Notes: generated by a model not told the origin, from the sequence alone. A DNA stretch of 64,000 bases from Dolosigranulum pigrum ATCC 51524 (GCF_000245815.1 NZ_JH601103.1:1265438-1329437); one strand, 5' to 3'. Positions 20,396 through 30,911 are shown, numbered from the stretch's first letter. Numbers and translations: made by a program.

Positions 20396-21355
20396 TTACA
20401 TCATCATCGTCTTATCAATCTCACCTAAGATCTCTAATGATTCTTCTTTATCTCGATCAAGCTGAGCAATTAATTCATCCACTTCATCAAACTTGATTTC
20501 CTCACGCAAGTATTTAATCCACTTAATCTTGACATCTTCGCCATAAATTTCTTGATCAAAGTTAAAAATATTTACTTCCAAAGAATAATTATTGCGGAAG
20601 CCAAATGTCACATTATACCCGATCGAGGCCATACCACCGTACCATTTGCCGCAAACATTAAATAAAACCGCATAAATCCCATTCTTCGGAATAAAGACAT
20701 CAGGGTGCGAGGCAATATTGGCAGTCGGATAGCCCATCTCACGGCCACGCGCATCACCATGTACCACATAACCAGTCGTCTGATAATAATACCCCAGTAA
20801 TCTATTCGCCTCTGCTACTTCTCCTGCTGCGATCAGCTTACGAATACGGGTAGAGCTAATTTTTTCACCTTGTTGAACTTTTTTCTGGACAACGACGACT
20901 TCAAACTGATCTTGCGCATATTCTGGCAAATTCTCCATATTAGCAACTTCGCCAGGTCCGTATGTATAATCAAACCCAGCTACCACATATTGTACATGCC
21001 AGTCAATCATATATTGTTTTACAAATTCTTCTGGTGAGAGAGCCCCTAACCTCGATGTAAACCCTACTTCATAGAGAATATCGACACCAAGAGACCGCAT
21101 CAATTCTTCCTTACGCTCATCAATCGTTAAATAGGCATGTTTAATCGGATCATACTTATCATAAACAAGTGATGGATGCCGATTAAAGGTCATCACAACA
21201 GCCTTCAAGTTATGTTTTGTCGCTAATTTTACACCTTGTTCAATGACGGATTGATGCCCACTATGTACGCCATCAAAGAAGCCTAAAATTAATACAATAT
21301 CTTCATCATGAATCATCTCGGGATTATACGGATGATTTATTTTTTTTACTTCCAC
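20396..21355 (-). CDS. ribF: bifunctional riboflavin kinase / FMN adenylyltransferase
   Basis: Converts riboflavin to FMN and then FAD; 319 residues. The N-terminal nucleotidyltransferase domain has GFFDGVHSGHQSV (HxGH-type site), VVAGFDYTYGP and the SSTRIRKLI segment. The C-terminal kinase domain has GYVVHGDARGREMGYPTAN and FIPKNGIYAV. The start codon is GTG with TAGGTG upstream. Nine bases separate it from truB, a common pairing in Firmicutes. Confidence 0.96.
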   Translation of the reverse strand: MEVKKINHPYNPEMIHDEDIVLILGFFDGVHSGHQSVIEQGVKLATKHNLKAVVMTFNRHPSLVYDKYDPIKHAYLTIDERKEELMRSLGVDILYEVGFTSRLGALSPEEFVKQYMIDWHVQYVVAGFDYTYGPGEVANMENLPEYAQDQFEVVVVQKKVQQGEKISSTRIRKLIAAGEVAEANRLLGYYYQTTGYVVHGDARGREMGYPTANIASHPDVFIPKNGIYAVLFNVCGKWYGGMASIGYNVTFGFRNNYSLEVNIFNFDQEIYGEDVKIKWIKYLREEIKFDEVDELIAQLDRDKEESLEILGEIDKTMMM

Positions 21356-21364
21356 TCTTTACAC

Positions 21365-22276
21365 CTACACTTCTGTTCGTAAGACTTTTTTTGGTTTCAC
21401 TAATCCTGCTTTAGACGGATGTTCTTCATAGATCGCTACTGCTTGATCTTGGTAATAACAGACGACTGGATATGACTGAACGGGCCAGTCTGACTGTCTA
21501 AAAACAGCGCCATGTTGCACTTGAGACCACTGTTGATCGGTTAAATGCATTGTTTCTAAATGAGAGAGACCTGTCTCTAACGGTTGGATTACTTGATCTA
21601 ACTGAGAAGCCACTTGTAATTCGGCAACTTCTGCCAAGGTTACCGCAGCTTCTGCCTGGAAACCCGCACTTAATGTTCGCGTTAGTTGGGACATATGACT
21701 CGGATATCCTAACTGCTCGCCTAGATTAACGGCTAAGGTTCTCACATAGGTTCCCTTCCCACAATGGACTTCAAAAGAAAAGCGCGCCATCTGATTCTCA
21801 TAGGTCACGGATGAAGTTCGCTTAAAGCTATGTATCATGGCTTGACGAACCGGACGCTCAACTTCAATCCCTTCACGAGCATATTCATACAATCGTTTCC
21901 CTTTCACTTTCACTGCTGAATACATCGGGGGAACTTGCTGAATCTGACCAATAAAAGTAGCTAAAGCTTGATCAATTGCTGCTTCATCTAACTCACCTGG
22001 GGAAATCGTTATCTGTTCTATGATCTCTCCACTCGCATCTTCTGTTGTTGTCGCTATTCCTAACGTCACTTCTCCTATGTAGCGCTTATCAGAATCCACC
22101 ATGAACTCTAATACTTTTGTCCCTTTTCCGATCGCAACCGGCAATACACCATCCACATCAGGATCTAATGTGCCCGCATGTCCGATTTTTTTCGTGCGCA
22201 ATATCTTGCGTAATTTAAATACAACATCATGACTGGTCATGCCTTTTTCTTTCCATAAAGGTAATAATCCGTCCAC
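21365..22276 (-). CDS. truB: tRNA pseudouridine(55) synthase TruB
   Basis: Makes pseudouridine 55 in the T-loop of tRNAs. It has KEKGMTSHDVV, the catalytic-Asp motif GHAGTLDPDVDGVLPVAIG, the MYSAVKVKGKRLYEYAREG stretch, and a C-terminal PUA-like part. The longest frame begins with a TTG that lies within the AGGAGG itself, so the start is the GTG at 22276, six bases after AGGAGG, giving MDGLLPLWKEKGM, which matches the family start. Upstream gene of the truB-ribF pair. Confidence 0.96.
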   Translation of the reverse strand: MDGLLPLWKEKGMTSHDVVFKLRKILRTKKIGHAGTLDPDVDGVLPVAIGKGTKVLEFMVDSDKRYIGEVTLGIATTTEDASGEIIEQITISPGELDEAAIDQALATFIGQIQQVPPMYSAVKVKGKRLYEYAREGIEVERPVRQAMIHSFKRTSSVTYENQMARFSFEVHCGKGTYVRTLAVNLGEQLGYPSHMSQLTRTLSAGFQAEAAVTLAEVAELQVASQLDQVIQPLETGLSHLETMHLTDQQWSQVQHGAVFRQSDWPVQSYPVVCYYQDQAVAIYEEHPSKAGLVKPKKVLRTEV

Positions 22277-22368
22277 AATACGCCTCCTCAACTAGAATCC
22301 ACCATTGATTATAACACACCTGTTATTATATCTCTAATCTATTTCGACATATTGCCTATCTCTCACCT

Positions 22369-22401
22369 AAAAAACCAAACATCATACTGTTTGGTTTTTT
22401 T
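22369..22401. terminator. rho-independent terminator between truB and the CLC gene
   Basis: AAAAAACCAAAC / GTTTGGTTTTTTT with an eight-base loop directly after the CLC stop (minus strand). The A-run and T-run make it symmetrical. Confidence 0.88.
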
Positions 22402-22405
22402 GAAT

Positions 22406-23956
22406 TTATTTTTTTACATTATAACTATTCAGTTGCTGTATATACTCCATTGTTTGATGGATCATCTCTGAGTCTGCTTGAATATATAATATATCATTGG
22501 CTTGTAGAACGGTTGATGTGCGTGGGATGAATTCCTTCATATGGCGCGAAATCTTGACAATCTGGCTTCCAGTCGGCATATCCAATTCATCTGTAGCCTG
22601 TTGATCTAACGCACTATTCCGATTAACCACTACCTCGAACGACTCAATCGCCCCAACTAACGCAGATGGCATTTGATTGATTTTTTTCAATAAGGCCATG
22701 CGATAGAATGACTCTGAATTAAGCATTTCTGAGACTGTATACGTCGTTAATCCTACAACAGCAAGTGGCATCAAGTGAGTCACTGAACCTGTTAATTCCA
22801 TCATTAAGAACACGGCTGTTAATGAGGCTCTCGTGAATGATGTCAAAAAACCGCCCATCGCATACACTACAAATGACCTCAAAAAAATCTCATCTACATA
22901 TCCTTGATTAATCAGCACCGTTCCAAAAGCTCCACCAAGTAAAGCGCCTAAAGCTAACACCGGCGTAAACCCACCGCCAGGAACCCCCGTATCATAAGAA
23001 GCATGCATTAAAACAAATCGCGCTAAGGCTAGAGCCAACAATATTCGCACCGAAAAATCGCCTGATCCTGAACTAATAATCAGATTAGACCCTCCAGCTA
23101 GTAACATCGGCAAAAACAGCCCCACCGGAATAATCATCAAATAAGATAACACGGGCAAAGCATATGAGGGGATGGGTAATTTTTGTAACCAATTAGGAAT
23201 CATCATGGCTAATTCTTTATGAATTTTTCCAACTATCGCTAATATAATTCCCATTCCAATTAAATACCCATAATAATGCATCGGGAAGAATTCCAATACA
23301 TCAAAATATAAAACTGGATTAATCCCAAAGAAATAACTCGTAATATAATTAGCTGTAACAGTAGCTGAAAATGTGGTTAAAATTAATGAAGTAGATAATT
23401 TATGATGAACTTCTTCAATCATAAACATTATACCAGATACTGGGGTGTTAAAAATCGCAGCCAACCCAGCTCCGGCACCTGCTGATAACATAATATTTTC
23501 TTGTGACCGATTACCGCCAATCGCCTGATGTAAGCCTAAGCCAACCATTCCTCCAATTTGAATAGCGGGGCCTTGGCGTCCTAATGCTAAGCCTGACCCA
23601 ATCGCTAATATTCCACCTATAAATTTTCGCCACAATACCGAAAACCAATCCAGTTGTATCACGCCTTCTAGATGACCTTCAACATCATGAACACCGGATC
23701 CCTTTATATCAGGTTCGTCTTGAACGAGCTTGATCACAATGCCTGCCACAACAAGGCTTAATAGCACCCAAGGAATAATCCACCATGGATGTTCATTCAT
23801 GTACTCATAGGCCCAAAATACAAACGTCAATGCATAATGTAGTCCCAAACGAAATAATGAAATAACGAACCCAACAATACTTCCAACTAACACACCACGC
23901 CATACAAATTCAATCTTCGACCAGTTAAGCTTGGACACAGCGACACCTCTCCTCAT
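22406..23956 (-). CDS. CLC-family chloride channel/transporter with C-terminal TrkA-C domain
   Basis: Integral membrane anion transporter with about ten or more helices, followed by a cytoplasmic TrkA-C (RCK-C) domain (about 430-515, ending in DILYIQADSEMIHQ). CLC signature segments are GSGVHDVEG, GRQGPAIQIGG and GGGFTPVLALG, and the inner EE pair (MIEEVHHKL) that in exchangers holds the proton glutamate is present. The second signature normally reads GREGP; here the gating Glu is Gln. Starts are ambiguous: ATG 23956 has AGGAAG, while GTG 23938 has AGGAGAGG; I give the ATG. The deoxyribosyltransferase gene lies 36 bases upstream and may be cotranscribed. Confidence 0.92.
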   Translation of the reverse strand: MRRGVAVSKLNWSKIEFVWRGVLVGSIVGFVISLFRLGLHYALTFVFWAYEYMNEHPWWIIPWVLLSLVVAGIVIKLVQDEPDIKGSGVHDVEGHLEGVIQLDWFSVLWRKFIGGILAIGSGLALGRQGPAIQIGGMVGLGLHQAIGGNRSQENIMLSAGAGAGLAAIFNTPVSGIMFMIEEVHHKLSTSLILTTFSATVTANYITSYFFGINPVLYFDVLEFFPMHYYGYLIGMGIILAIVGKIHKELAMMIPNWLQKLPIPSYALPVLSYLMIIPVGLFLPMLLAGGSNLIISSGSGDFSVRILLALALARFVLMHASYDTGVPGGGFTPVLALGALLGGAFGTVLINQGYVDEIFLRSFVVYAMGGFLTSFTRASLTAVFLMMELTGSVTHLMPLAVVGLTTYTVSEMLNSESFYRMALLKKINQMPSALVGAIESFEVVVNRNSALDQQATDELDMPTGSQIVKISRHMKEFIPRTSTVLQANDILYIQADSEMIHQTMEYIQQLNSYNVKK

Positions 23957-23992
23957 ATACACTTCCTCATAATTGCTCGATAGACTTGTTCA

Positions 23993-24487
23993 TTATGACT
24001 TGCTTGATAGATAAGTTCCGATCTCATCAATTAATTCATCCGAACTCGTCACAATCTTTCCTCGCTGCTTTACTAAGCCAACTGTATACAAGTTGATGTA
24101 CGAAAATTGCGATTCTGCTATTTCATCGAGCGCATCGATCTTAGCTTGATTACCGTGCGTACCTTGGCGCATATCCGTATAGAGCCCGAGAATGGGCTTT
24201 TTCATACCATAAAAATATCCAATCTCTGCTGAAACACCACTGTCTGGCGTAACGCCATCTAAGACTGCAATGATTAGGTCCGCCTTTTCAAGATAAGCAT
24301 TGTCTCCTTGGGCAATTGTCACCGAATCAGCAAACCCAGACTTATCATTAATGGCTTCATTCTCTTGCGGTAAGTAAACGTCAACCGCCTCCCCGTACTG
24401 CTCTCGAATCCGCTCGACTACATACGCATTATAACGTTGCTCCATCTCGGTAAATAACGGTGCTGCGAAGTAAATTAATTGACTCAT
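23993..24487 (-). CDS. nucleoside 2-deoxyribosyltransferase
   Basis: A 164-residue cytoplasmic enzyme that swaps bases between 2'-deoxynucleosides in nucleotide salvage. It starts IYFAAPLFTEMEQRYN, has KADLIIAVLDG and DSGVSAEIGYFYGMKKPILGLYTDMR, where the Glu of AEIGY is the likely nucleophile. The family is common in lactic acid bacteria. ATG with AAGGAGCAAG upstream. Confidence 0.93.
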   Translation of the reverse strand: MSQLIYFAAPLFTEMEQRYNAYVVERIREQYGEAVDVYLPQENEAINDKSGFADSVTIAQGDNAYLEKADLIIAVLDGVTPDSGVSAEIGYFYGMKKPILGLYTDMRQGTHGNQAKIDALDEIAESQFSYINLYTVGLVKQRGKIVTSSDELIDEIGTYLSSKS

Positions 24488-24504
24488 TCTATCTTGCTCC
24501 TTCT

Positions 24505-24548
24505 ATAAAAATATCCTCTTGCTACACATCATTATAGCAAGAGGATAT
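24505..24548 (-). terminator. terminator of the glycine cleavage operon
   Basis: A perfect ATATCCTCTTGCTA / TAGCAAGAGGATAT hairpin is followed on the minus strand by TTTTTATAG, 23 bases after the gcvPB stop. Confidence 0.9.
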
Positions 24549-24570
24549 AACTGACACAATATATTATTGA

Positions 24571-26058
24571 TTATTCTTCATTATCTTCGGACGGTTTTTC
24601 ATAGGTGATGATTGGATTCCGGTTCGCAGTTGTCTCATCTAGACGGCGAACTGGTGTACGGTGTGGCGCTGTTTGGACCGTTTCAGGATCTTCAGCGGCT
24701 TCTTTGGCAATCTGAATCAATGTATTGGCAAAATTGTCCAATGTTTCTTTCGATTCTGTCTCGGTCGGCTCGATCATCATACATTCATCGACAATAAGTG
24801 GGAAGTACACTGTCGGTGCATAGTGGCCAAAGTCAAGCAAGCGCTTGGTCATATCTTTCGTATTGACATTGTGGGCTTTTTTCTGACGATTTCCACTGAG
24901 GACGAATTCGTGCTTACAATGGGCGTCAAATGGTGTATCGAAGTGTGGTGCCAAGAGTGCCTTCAAGTAGTTCGCATTCAAGACCGCATCTTCAGATACT
25001 TGCTTCAAGCCAGCCATACCATACGAACAGATATAGCTATATGCCCGAACATTAACACCAAAGTTACCGAAGTATCCTTTTAAGCGGCCGATTGACGACT
25101 CACTGGAACGATCAATAACATATTGCTCCCCCTCTTTAAGCACACGCGGGTTGGGCAAGTATTTTTCCAACTTCTCGACGACACCAACGGGACCTGAACC
25201 TGGACCTCCACCTCCATGTGGGCCACTGAAAGTCTTGTGCAAGTTTAAGTGAACAATATCGAAGCCCATCTGTCTCGGTGTTGCTTTTCCTAAGATTGCA
25301 TTCGCATTCGCTCCGTCATAGTAAAGCAACCCACCCGCTTCGTGGACAATCGTTGTAATTTCATCGATATCTTTTTCGAAAATACCCACTGTATTGGGAT
25401 TTGTCAACATTAAGCCCGCTGTATCTGGACCAACTGCTGCCTTCAGTGCTTCTAGATCCACACGACCTTCTTCCGTTGATTTAATCTCTAGCACATCGTA
25501 ACCACAGACAGCAGCGGTTGCTGGGTTCGTTCCGTGCGCTGAGTCCGGAACTAGGATGGTCTTCCGTTGCTTGCCTTCACCACGCTCTTCGTGATATTTC
25601 TTCACGATTAAAAGTCCGGTTAGCTCGCCTTGTGCTCCGGCAGCGGGTTGTGGCGTGATCGCATCCATACCAGTAACATCTTTTAGATACTCTTGTAAGT
25701 TATACGTTAGCTCCAGCGCACCTTGAACCGTCTTTGGATCTTGTAGTGGATGAATATTCGCAAAACCATCATAACGCGCAATATCTTCATTAATTTTCGG
25801 ATTGTACTTCATCGTACACGACCCAAGTGGATAAATCCCCGTCTCAACCCCGAAGTTTTTGTCTGCTAAGCCCGTGTAATGGCGCATCAATTGCAACTCA
25901 GACACTTCCGGTAGCTCGGCTTTTTCTTTTCGAACCAATTCTTCCGGTAAGTCTGCTTGCAAATCGTAATCATCCACATCATTAGCCGGCAAACTATAAG
26001 CCGTTCGACCCGGGCTAGATATTTCAAAAATCAAGTCATTATATACTACTGTTGACAT
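24571..26058 (-). CDS. gcvPB: glycine dehydrogenase (decarboxylating) subunit 2 (P-protein beta)
   Basis: PLP-carrying half of the split P-protein; decarboxylates glycine and passes aminomethyl to the lipoyl arm of GcvH. It shows [37 protein letters not shown] and the PLP-lysine motif [20 protein letters not shown]. 495 residues is normal. The start overlaps the gcvPA stop by one base, so the halves are translationally coupled. Confidence 0.97.
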   Translation of the reverse strand: MSTVVYNDLIFEISSPGRTAYSLPANDVDDYDLQADLPEELVRKEKAELPEVSELQLMRHYTGLADKNFGVETGIYPLGSCTMKYNPKINEDIARYDGFANIHPLQDPKTVQGALELTYNLQEYLKDVTGMDAITPQPAAGAQGELTGLLIVKKYHEERGEGKQRKTILVPDSAHGTNPATAAVCGYDVLEIKSTEEGRVDLEALKAAVGPDTAGLMLTNPNTVGIFEKDIDEITTIVHEAGGLLYYDGANANAILGKATPRQMGFDIVHLNLHKTFSGPHGGGGPGSGPVGVVEKLEKYLPNPRVLKEGEQYVIDRSSESSIGRLKGYFGNFGVNVRAYSYICSYGMAGLKQVSEDAVLNANYLKALLAPHFDTPFDAHCKHEFVLSGNRQKKAHNVNTKDMTKRLLDFGHYAPTVYFPLIVDECMMIEPTETESKETLDNFANTLIQIAKEAAEDPETVQTAPHRTPVRRLDETTANRNPIITYEKPSEDNEE

Positions 26059-27422
26059 TATTTAGCCACCTCCGCAAATTTCTCAACGAATGCATCGATT
26101 TCTTCTTTCGTTCTCTTCTCAGTGGCACACAATAAGACGGCTTCACTACTCTCAACATAATCAGAAACATCATAACCACCAATGAATCCTTCCTCGAATA
26201 AGGCATCATTGATCGCTTCCACTGGCTTACTTACTTTTACGACAAATTCGTTAAAGAGTGGTCGCTCGTTGAAAATCTCAAAACCGGCTTCTTGCAACTG
26301 TTGCTTGAAGTAGTGCGATTTATTAATATTTTGTTGAGCCATCTCGACAATTCCTTCTTTACCCATCGCCGACATAAAGACGCCAGATGCCAAGGCAAAT
26401 AAGGCTTGATTGGAACTGTAATTACTGGTCGCTTTCTCACGACGGATGTGCTGTTCACGTGTCTGCAAGGTCATCACAAAGCCTCGATCGCCATTCTCAT
26501 CGACGGTCTGTCCTACCATACGTCCTGGCATCTTACGCATCAATTTCTTCGTCACCGTCATGAAGCCCGCGTGAGGACCACCAAATGACATATTAAGCCC
26601 AAGCGGTTGCATATCTCCAACCACAATATCAGCTCCTAATTTGCCCGGTGCTTCTAACTTTGCCAAGGCTAGCGGATTAGCGACAACAATGAGTAAAGCT
26701 TTTGTCCCATCCAGTAGTTCTTTCACTTTATGAATAGCTTCAATGGACCCTAAGAAGTTCGGATAACCGATCACAACAGCTGACAAGTCCTTATCAATCT
26801 TCTCTTCTAGTTCAGCCAAATCAGTCACGTCGCCAGCCATTCCAACTGGCTCCACATCATAATTCGCAGCATAACCGTACGTCTTCAGTGTCTCAATCGC
26901 TTGCGGGTGAATCCCCTCTGATACGAGAATACGGTTCGTCTTGCGCACAGCACCAACTGCTAAGTTCCCTGCTTCTCCTAGCGCTGCAAACCCATCATAC
27001 AGACTGGAGTTCGAAATCGGCATTCCTGTCAGCTCAGCAATCATCGACTGGAACTCAAATAATGCCTGCAACTCTCCTTGGCTCGCTTCTGGCTGATACG
27101 GTGTATAGGCCGTGAAGAATTCTTGGCGCAAGAGCACGTGATTAACGACACTTGGAATGAAGTGGTCATACACCCCAGCTCCTAAGAACATCGCATGCGT
27201 GCTAGCGGTTGCATTTTTGCCCGCCAAGTCTTTCATATGACGCATTAACTCTAACTCACTCATAGCCTCAGGAATACGACTTCCTTGACCACTCTCCGAT
27301 TGCGAGGAAACCGGAATATCTTCGAATAATTCCGCCACACACTCCACACCGATTTTCTCTAACATGTCTTTTCGATCTTGTTCCGTTATAGGTAAATATC
27401 TGTGTTTGAACACATTTAACAC
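26058..27422 (-). CDS. gcvPA: glycine dehydrogenase (decarboxylating) subunit 1 (P-protein alpha)
   Basis: Non-PLP half of the split P-protein, 454 residues. It begins with the family stretch [19 protein letters not shown] and includes [37 protein letters not shown] and [10 protein letters not shown]. It forms a heterotetramer with GcvPB. It sits 33 bases downstream of gcvH. Confidence 0.97.
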   Translation of the reverse strand: MLNVFKHRYLPITEQDRKDMLEKIGVECVAELFEDIPVSSQSESGQGSRIPEAMSELELMRHMKDLAGKNATASTHAMFLGAGVYDHFIPSVVNHVLLRQEFFTAYTPYQPEASQGELQALFEFQSMIAELTGMPISNSSLYDGFAALGEAGNLAVGAVRKTNRILVSEGIHPQAIETLKTYGYAANYDVEPVGMAGDVTDLAELEEKIDKDLSAVVIGYPNFLGSIEAIHKVKELLDGTKALLIVVANPLALAKLEAPGKLGADIVVGDMQPLGLNMSFGGPHAGFMTVTKKLMRKMPGRMVGQTVDENGDRGFVMTLQTREQHIRREKATSNYSSNQALFALASGVFMSAMGKEGIVEMAQQNINKSHYFKQQLQEAGFEIFNERPLFNEFVVKVSKPVEAINDALFEEGFIGGYDVSDYVESSEAVLLCATEKRTKEEIDAFVEKFAEVAK

Positions 27423-27455
27423 TCCTTTACTTAGAGGCCTACCAATTGCCTAGAC

Positions 27456-27836
27456 TTACAGTGTGTCTAAATATTCATCATAAGCCACACGATCCATCAA
27501 TTCACTACCATCGAAGTCTTCTTCTAGCTCAAACTCCGCAATCCAGCCTTCATTTTCCGGTGAATCATTCACTAACTCCGGCTCATCTTCTAATTGCTCA
27601 TTAACTGCAACTACGCGACCCGCTGCTGGAATGAAGATCTCTGAAGTAGACTTAACGGACTCCACCATCGCAAAATCTTCTCCCGCTTCGAATTCATCAT
27701 CTTCGAACGGTAATTCCACGAACACAACGTCACCCATCTCATCTTGCGCATGGTCGGTAATCCCAATCCGAATACGATTTGCCTCTAGCACTTCAATCCA
27801 TTCATGTTCCTCTGTAAAAAATCGCTTGTTCGCCAT
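27456..27836 (-). CDS. gcvH: glycine cleavage system H protein (lipoyl carrier)
   Basis: About 126 residues; carries the aminomethyl group on a lipoylated Lys, present here in MVESVKSTSEIF. It begins ANKRFFTEEHEWIEV and has VFVELP and the ENEGWIAEFEL C-terminal signature. I place the start at 27836, because AAAGGA lies nine bases upstream of it, while the earlier ATG at 27845 touches the AAAGGA motif. Second gene of the gcv operon. Confidence 0.96.
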   Translation of the reverse strand: MANKRFFTEEHEWIEVLEANRIRIGITDHAQDEMGDVVFVELPFEDDEFEAGEDFAMVESVKSTSEIFIPAAGRVVAVNEQLEDEPELVNDSPENEGWIAEFELEEDFDGSELMDRVAYDEYLDTL

Positions 27837-27885
27837 GATACCCATTCCTTTCTTAGTTATGTTATCAGTTGTCTACTTTTATCAT

Positions 27886-28989
27886 TTATCGTTTTAGCCA
27901 ATCTTTTTTTGTAATAATCCCTGGAATAGTTCGACGCCGCACTTCGAATTCGACTTCCGTTCCGATTGGTGCTTTTTTTCGATCAACAATTGCCATTCCG
28001 ATTGCCTTATCCAAGGTAGGTGATTTTGTCCCCGAGGTGACTTCCCCGATCTCTTCGCCATCAAGTAAGACCTTAGCACCTTCACGAACGATACCTTTTC
28101 CCGTCACATCGAACCCACGTGACACGCGCTCTGACTTCTCTTCACCATTAATCTCTTTCAGTGCCTCTTGACCGATGAAAGCTTGTTCCTTATTCAACTT
28201 CACGAAGAACCCAATGCCACCAGTCAACGGATCAACCTCTTCATTGAACTCATGGCCATAAAGCGGTAAGCCAGCTTCCAATCGCAACGTATCACGTGCT
28301 CCGAGTCCACATTCTTGCAACCCGAACGCTTCGCCTGCTTCTAACAATAACTTCCAAACATCTTCTAACTTCTCACCCGGTACATAGATCTCAAACCCAT
28401 CTTCACCGGTATAGCCCGTCCGTGACACTAAGATGGTCTCTACCTCACCTACTTGCACAGCCGGCTTGAAGCGGTAGAACTTAATCTCGCTCAGATCCGT
28501 ATCCGTCACCTTACTCAAGACAGCTTCCGCATCGGGCCCTTGTAGTGCAATTAAACCGGTATCGTCGGATTGATCATCAATCTCCACCGACCCATCATTA
28601 TGATCTTGCAACCACTTCAATACCTTATCCTTATTCGACGCATTCGGTGTCACATAATACTTATCTTCAGCAAATTTAAAGAAAATCAAGTCATCAATCA
28701 TCCCGCCATCTTCATAAGTTAGCGCCGTATATTGACATTGATTCACGGACATCTTCGTCAAGTCATTTGTAATCAGGCCATTAATCCATTCAGTCGCCTT
28801 CTCACCCGTGATAAAAATCTCACCCATGTGCGATACATCGAACATCCCCACTTTTTCCCGCACAGCATGATGTTCTTCTTGAATATTGGTATATTTTACT
28901 GGTAGCGCCCATCCCCCAAAGTCAATCAACTTCAGATCTTGGCTCACATTATAGTCGTATAAAGGCGTCTTCTTCAGTTCATCAGTCAC
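27886..28989 (-). CDS. gcvT: aminomethyltransferase (glycine cleavage T protein)
   Basis: Transfers the methylene group from aminomethyl-GcvH to tetrahydrofolate and releases ammonia. It has TPLYDYNV, DFGGWALPVKY, HMGEIFITG, SRTGYTGEDGFEIY and the C-terminal RRRTIPGIITKKDWLKR. I take the GTG at 28989 as the start (MTDELKKTPLYD), since AAGGGGTGG is well placed there; the GTG at 28998 lies within that motif. First gene of gcvT-gcvH-gcvPA-gcvPB. No glycine riboswitch is visible in its leader. Confidence 0.96.
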   Translation of the reverse strand: MTDELKKTPLYDYNVSQDLKLIDFGGWALPVKYTNIQEEHHAVREKVGMFDVSHMGEIFITGEKATEWINGLITNDLTKMSVNQCQYTALTYEDGGMIDDLIFFKFAEDKYYVTPNASNKDKVLKWLQDHNDGSVEIDDQSDDTGLIALQGPDAEAVLSKVTDTDLSEIKFYRFKPAVQVGEVETILVSRTGYTGEDGFEIYVPGEKLEDVWKLLLEAGEAFGLQECGLGARDTLRLEAGLPLYGHEFNEEVDPLTGGIGFFVKLNKEQAFIGQEALKEINGEEKSERVSRGFDVTGKGIVREGAKVLLDGEEIGEVTSGTKSPTLDKAIGMAIVDRKKAPIGTEVEFEVRRRTIPGIITKKDWLKR

Positions 28990-29191
28990 AATGACCACCC
29001 CTTTTTATTTTTTTGCTACTTACAGTGTATCATGTTTCTATTCAAATTTAAAGCCCTTACATTAATTTTTTCGAAAGATTCTTTATGGTTTCTCATAAAT
29101 AGACATATGAACATACTAATTTATTGAATTGCTAACTTAATTAACCGCTTACTCCTAAGATAATGCAAGCATTTATATTTTTACTAGCAAC

Positions 29192-29206
29192 TGATAATTA
29201 TTCTCA
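29192..29206. promoter_or_regulatory. Fur-box-like palindrome
   Basis: TGATAAT-T-ATTCTCA matches the Bacillus-type 7-1-7 Fur box (TGATAATnATTATCA) at all but one position. No iron-uptake gene lies on either side, so function is doubtful and chance in AT-rich DNA is possible. Confidence 0.3.
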
Positions 29207-29251
29207 TTAATGTTTATTTTATCGTAAGATTGTCGTTAGGAAGCGGTTTAT

Positions 29252-29283
29252 ATAAGTCGGAGTTCACCACATGTCCGACTTAT
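29252..29283. repeat. perfect 10-bp inverted repeat, no T-run
   Basis: ATAAGTCGGA and TCCGACTTAT flank a 12-base loop. Neither strand has a T-run after the stem, so it is not a standard terminator. Confidence 0.6.
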
Positions 29284-29311
29284 CTTGAAGAGCTTCATTT
29301 TCCTATAATAA

Positions 29312-29356
29312 GACAAATAAGAGCCCCCATGAAGTTCTCCTCCATGAATGGCTCTT
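29312..29356 (-). terminator. terminator of pepV
   Basis: AAGAGCC-CATG arms pair across a short loop with an internal bulge. The minus strand continues ATTTGTCTTATT, 20 bases after the pepV stop. Confidence 0.7.
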
Positions 29357-29375
29357 AGTCGCTAGTGATTCGTTG

Positions 29376-30791
29376 TTATTTCAATAATTCATAAATGGCT
29401 TCCGCATAGATTGCCATAGCGTTCATTAAGTCATCGATTGCCATAAACTCATTGGCTTGGTGCATCGTATCGATACTATCTGGGAACATCGCCCCGTATG
29501 CAACTCCTCGGCTCATCAAGCGTCCGTACGTCCCCCCACCGATTACTTGCTCATGTGCTTCCAGACCTGTCTGACGTGCATAAACATCAAGTAAAGTTTT
29601 TACCAATGGATCATCTTTTGGTACGTAATGTGGCCCTTTTCCACCGGGTTGTGGTACAACTTTCACATCTTCATCAGCGAGCGCTTGATTGAACTGCTCT
29701 TCAATCGCTTCTGGTGTCGTGCCTTGTGGGTAGCGCATATTGATATTAATCGTTGCTGTCTCCCCATCTTTGAAGTCATAAATACCAGAGTTCAAGGTCA
29801 ATTTGCCCATCACATCATCTTCATGATCGACACCGATCTTCTTACCGAACGGATCCTCATGCAAGTACGTCTTCGCTACATGAACGAATGTCTTCGCACC
29901 ACCCGCTAAATCTACAGATGTTAAGAAATCTGCTAAGTAGGTCGCAGCATTCACACCACTTTGCGGTTTAGAGCCGTGAGCGGCCTGACCGACTACCTTC
30001 AGTTCCACTTTATTGTCCTTGACTAACGCTTCTCCACGAATCTTAGCATCTGTATTCTCGAGATACGCGTTGAACTGTTCCTTCAGCAAGTCTGCTTTCT
30101 CAGCAAAGACAACTGCTTCAGCATCTTGAGGGACCATATTCGCACGAAGTCCAGAATCGAACGAGACCAGCTGAACGCCACCTTCATTCGTTCCCGCAAA
30201 TTCTAATTCAATCGTATGATTCCCTTTTTCCCCATTAATAATCGGGAACGTCGCATCCGGTGAGAACCCAAAGTCTGGCTCTTCTGCCACTTCTAGATAG
30301 TGACTGATTCCTTGCCAATCACTCTCTTCATCAGTTCCAATAATAACACGTGCTTTCTTCGAGATAGGTAAGTCCAGATCTTTAATCATCTTCAGCGCAT
30401 AATAAGCTGCCATGGTTGGTCCCTTATCATCGCTAGCGCCACGTGCATATAGACGCCCATCCTTAATCACTGGCTCGAACGGATCTGTATCCCAACCTGT
30501 GCCAACTGGGACCACATCGACGTGTCCGAGAATCCCAAGAATCTCATCACCTTCACCATATTCGATATGTCCGGCCCAGTTCTCGAATTGTTCTGTCTTG
30601 AAGCCATCACGTTCACCAAGCTCCAACACCTTCTTCAACGCAATAGCTGGTCCTGGCCCTACCGGGAATTCATCCGTTGCTTCATCATCCTTACGCACCG
30701 AATCAATTCGCAATAGATCCTTCAAATCTTCCAAGAACGCTTCTTGATACTTCTGAGCTTGTTCTTTCCAATTAATTGTTGATTCAACCAT
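29376..30791 (-). CDS. pepV: dipeptidase PepV (M20 metallopeptidase)
   Basis: Cytoplasmic di-zinc aminopeptidase of 471 residues that cleaves dipeptides, including beta-Ala and D-Ala types, in lactic acid bacteria. Metal ligands are visible in [17 protein letters not shown] (His), [12 protein letters not shown] (bridging Asp) and [10 protein letters not shown] (Glu pair). The lid domain contains [18 protein letters not shown], and the C-terminal part has [14 protein letters not shown] with GAGGAATAC upstream and its own terminator. Confidence 0.95.
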   Translation of the reverse strand: MVESTINWKEQAQKYQEAFLEDLKDLLRIDSVRKDDEATDEFPVGPGPAIALKKVLELGERDGFKTEQFENWAGHIEYGEGDEILGILGHVDVVPVGTGWDTDPFEPVIKDGRLYARGASDDKGPTMAAYYALKMIKDLDLPISKKARVIIGTDEESDWQGISHYLEVAEEPDFGFSPDATFPIINGEKGNHTIELEFAGTNEGGVQLVSFDSGLRANMVPQDAEAVVFAEKADLLKEQFNAYLENTDAKIRGEALVKDNKVELKVVGQAAHGSKPQSGVNAATYLADFLTSVDLAGGAKTFVHVAKTYLHEDPFGKKIGVDHEDDVMGKLTLNSGIYDFKDGETATININMRYPQGTTPEAIEEQFNQALADEDVKVVPQPGGKGPHYVPKDDPLVKTLLDVYARQTGLEAHEQVIGGGTYGRLMSRGVAYGAMFPDSIDTMHQANEFMAIDDLMNAMAIYAEAIYELLK

Positions 30792-30911
30792 TGTATTCCT
30801 CCTCAGTATAATTCACTCTCTCCTTATCTTATCACGAATTCCCAGTTGAACAAAGTAATATGCTACTGCTTACAATTACACAACTCCTCTCCACCTTCTT
30901 ATTTTATGTAC

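Larger units (their letters stand above)
28990..29375. other. 386-base intergenic region upstream of gcvT
   Basis: No credible ORF. It contains a Fur-box-like 7-1-7 palindrome (29192-29206), an unusually perfect 10-bp hairpin (29252-29283), a pair of complementary octamers (AACCGCTT near 29143 and AAGCGGTT near 29241), and the pepV terminator at its right end. A possible -10 for gcvT (TACACT, minus strand, near 29024) lacks a good -35. I see no glycine riboswitch core. Confidence 0.5.

Noticed and set aside
28990..29290. Glycine riboswitch before gcvT
   Set aside because: The conserved aptamer cores are not present on the minus strand, although the position would suit one.
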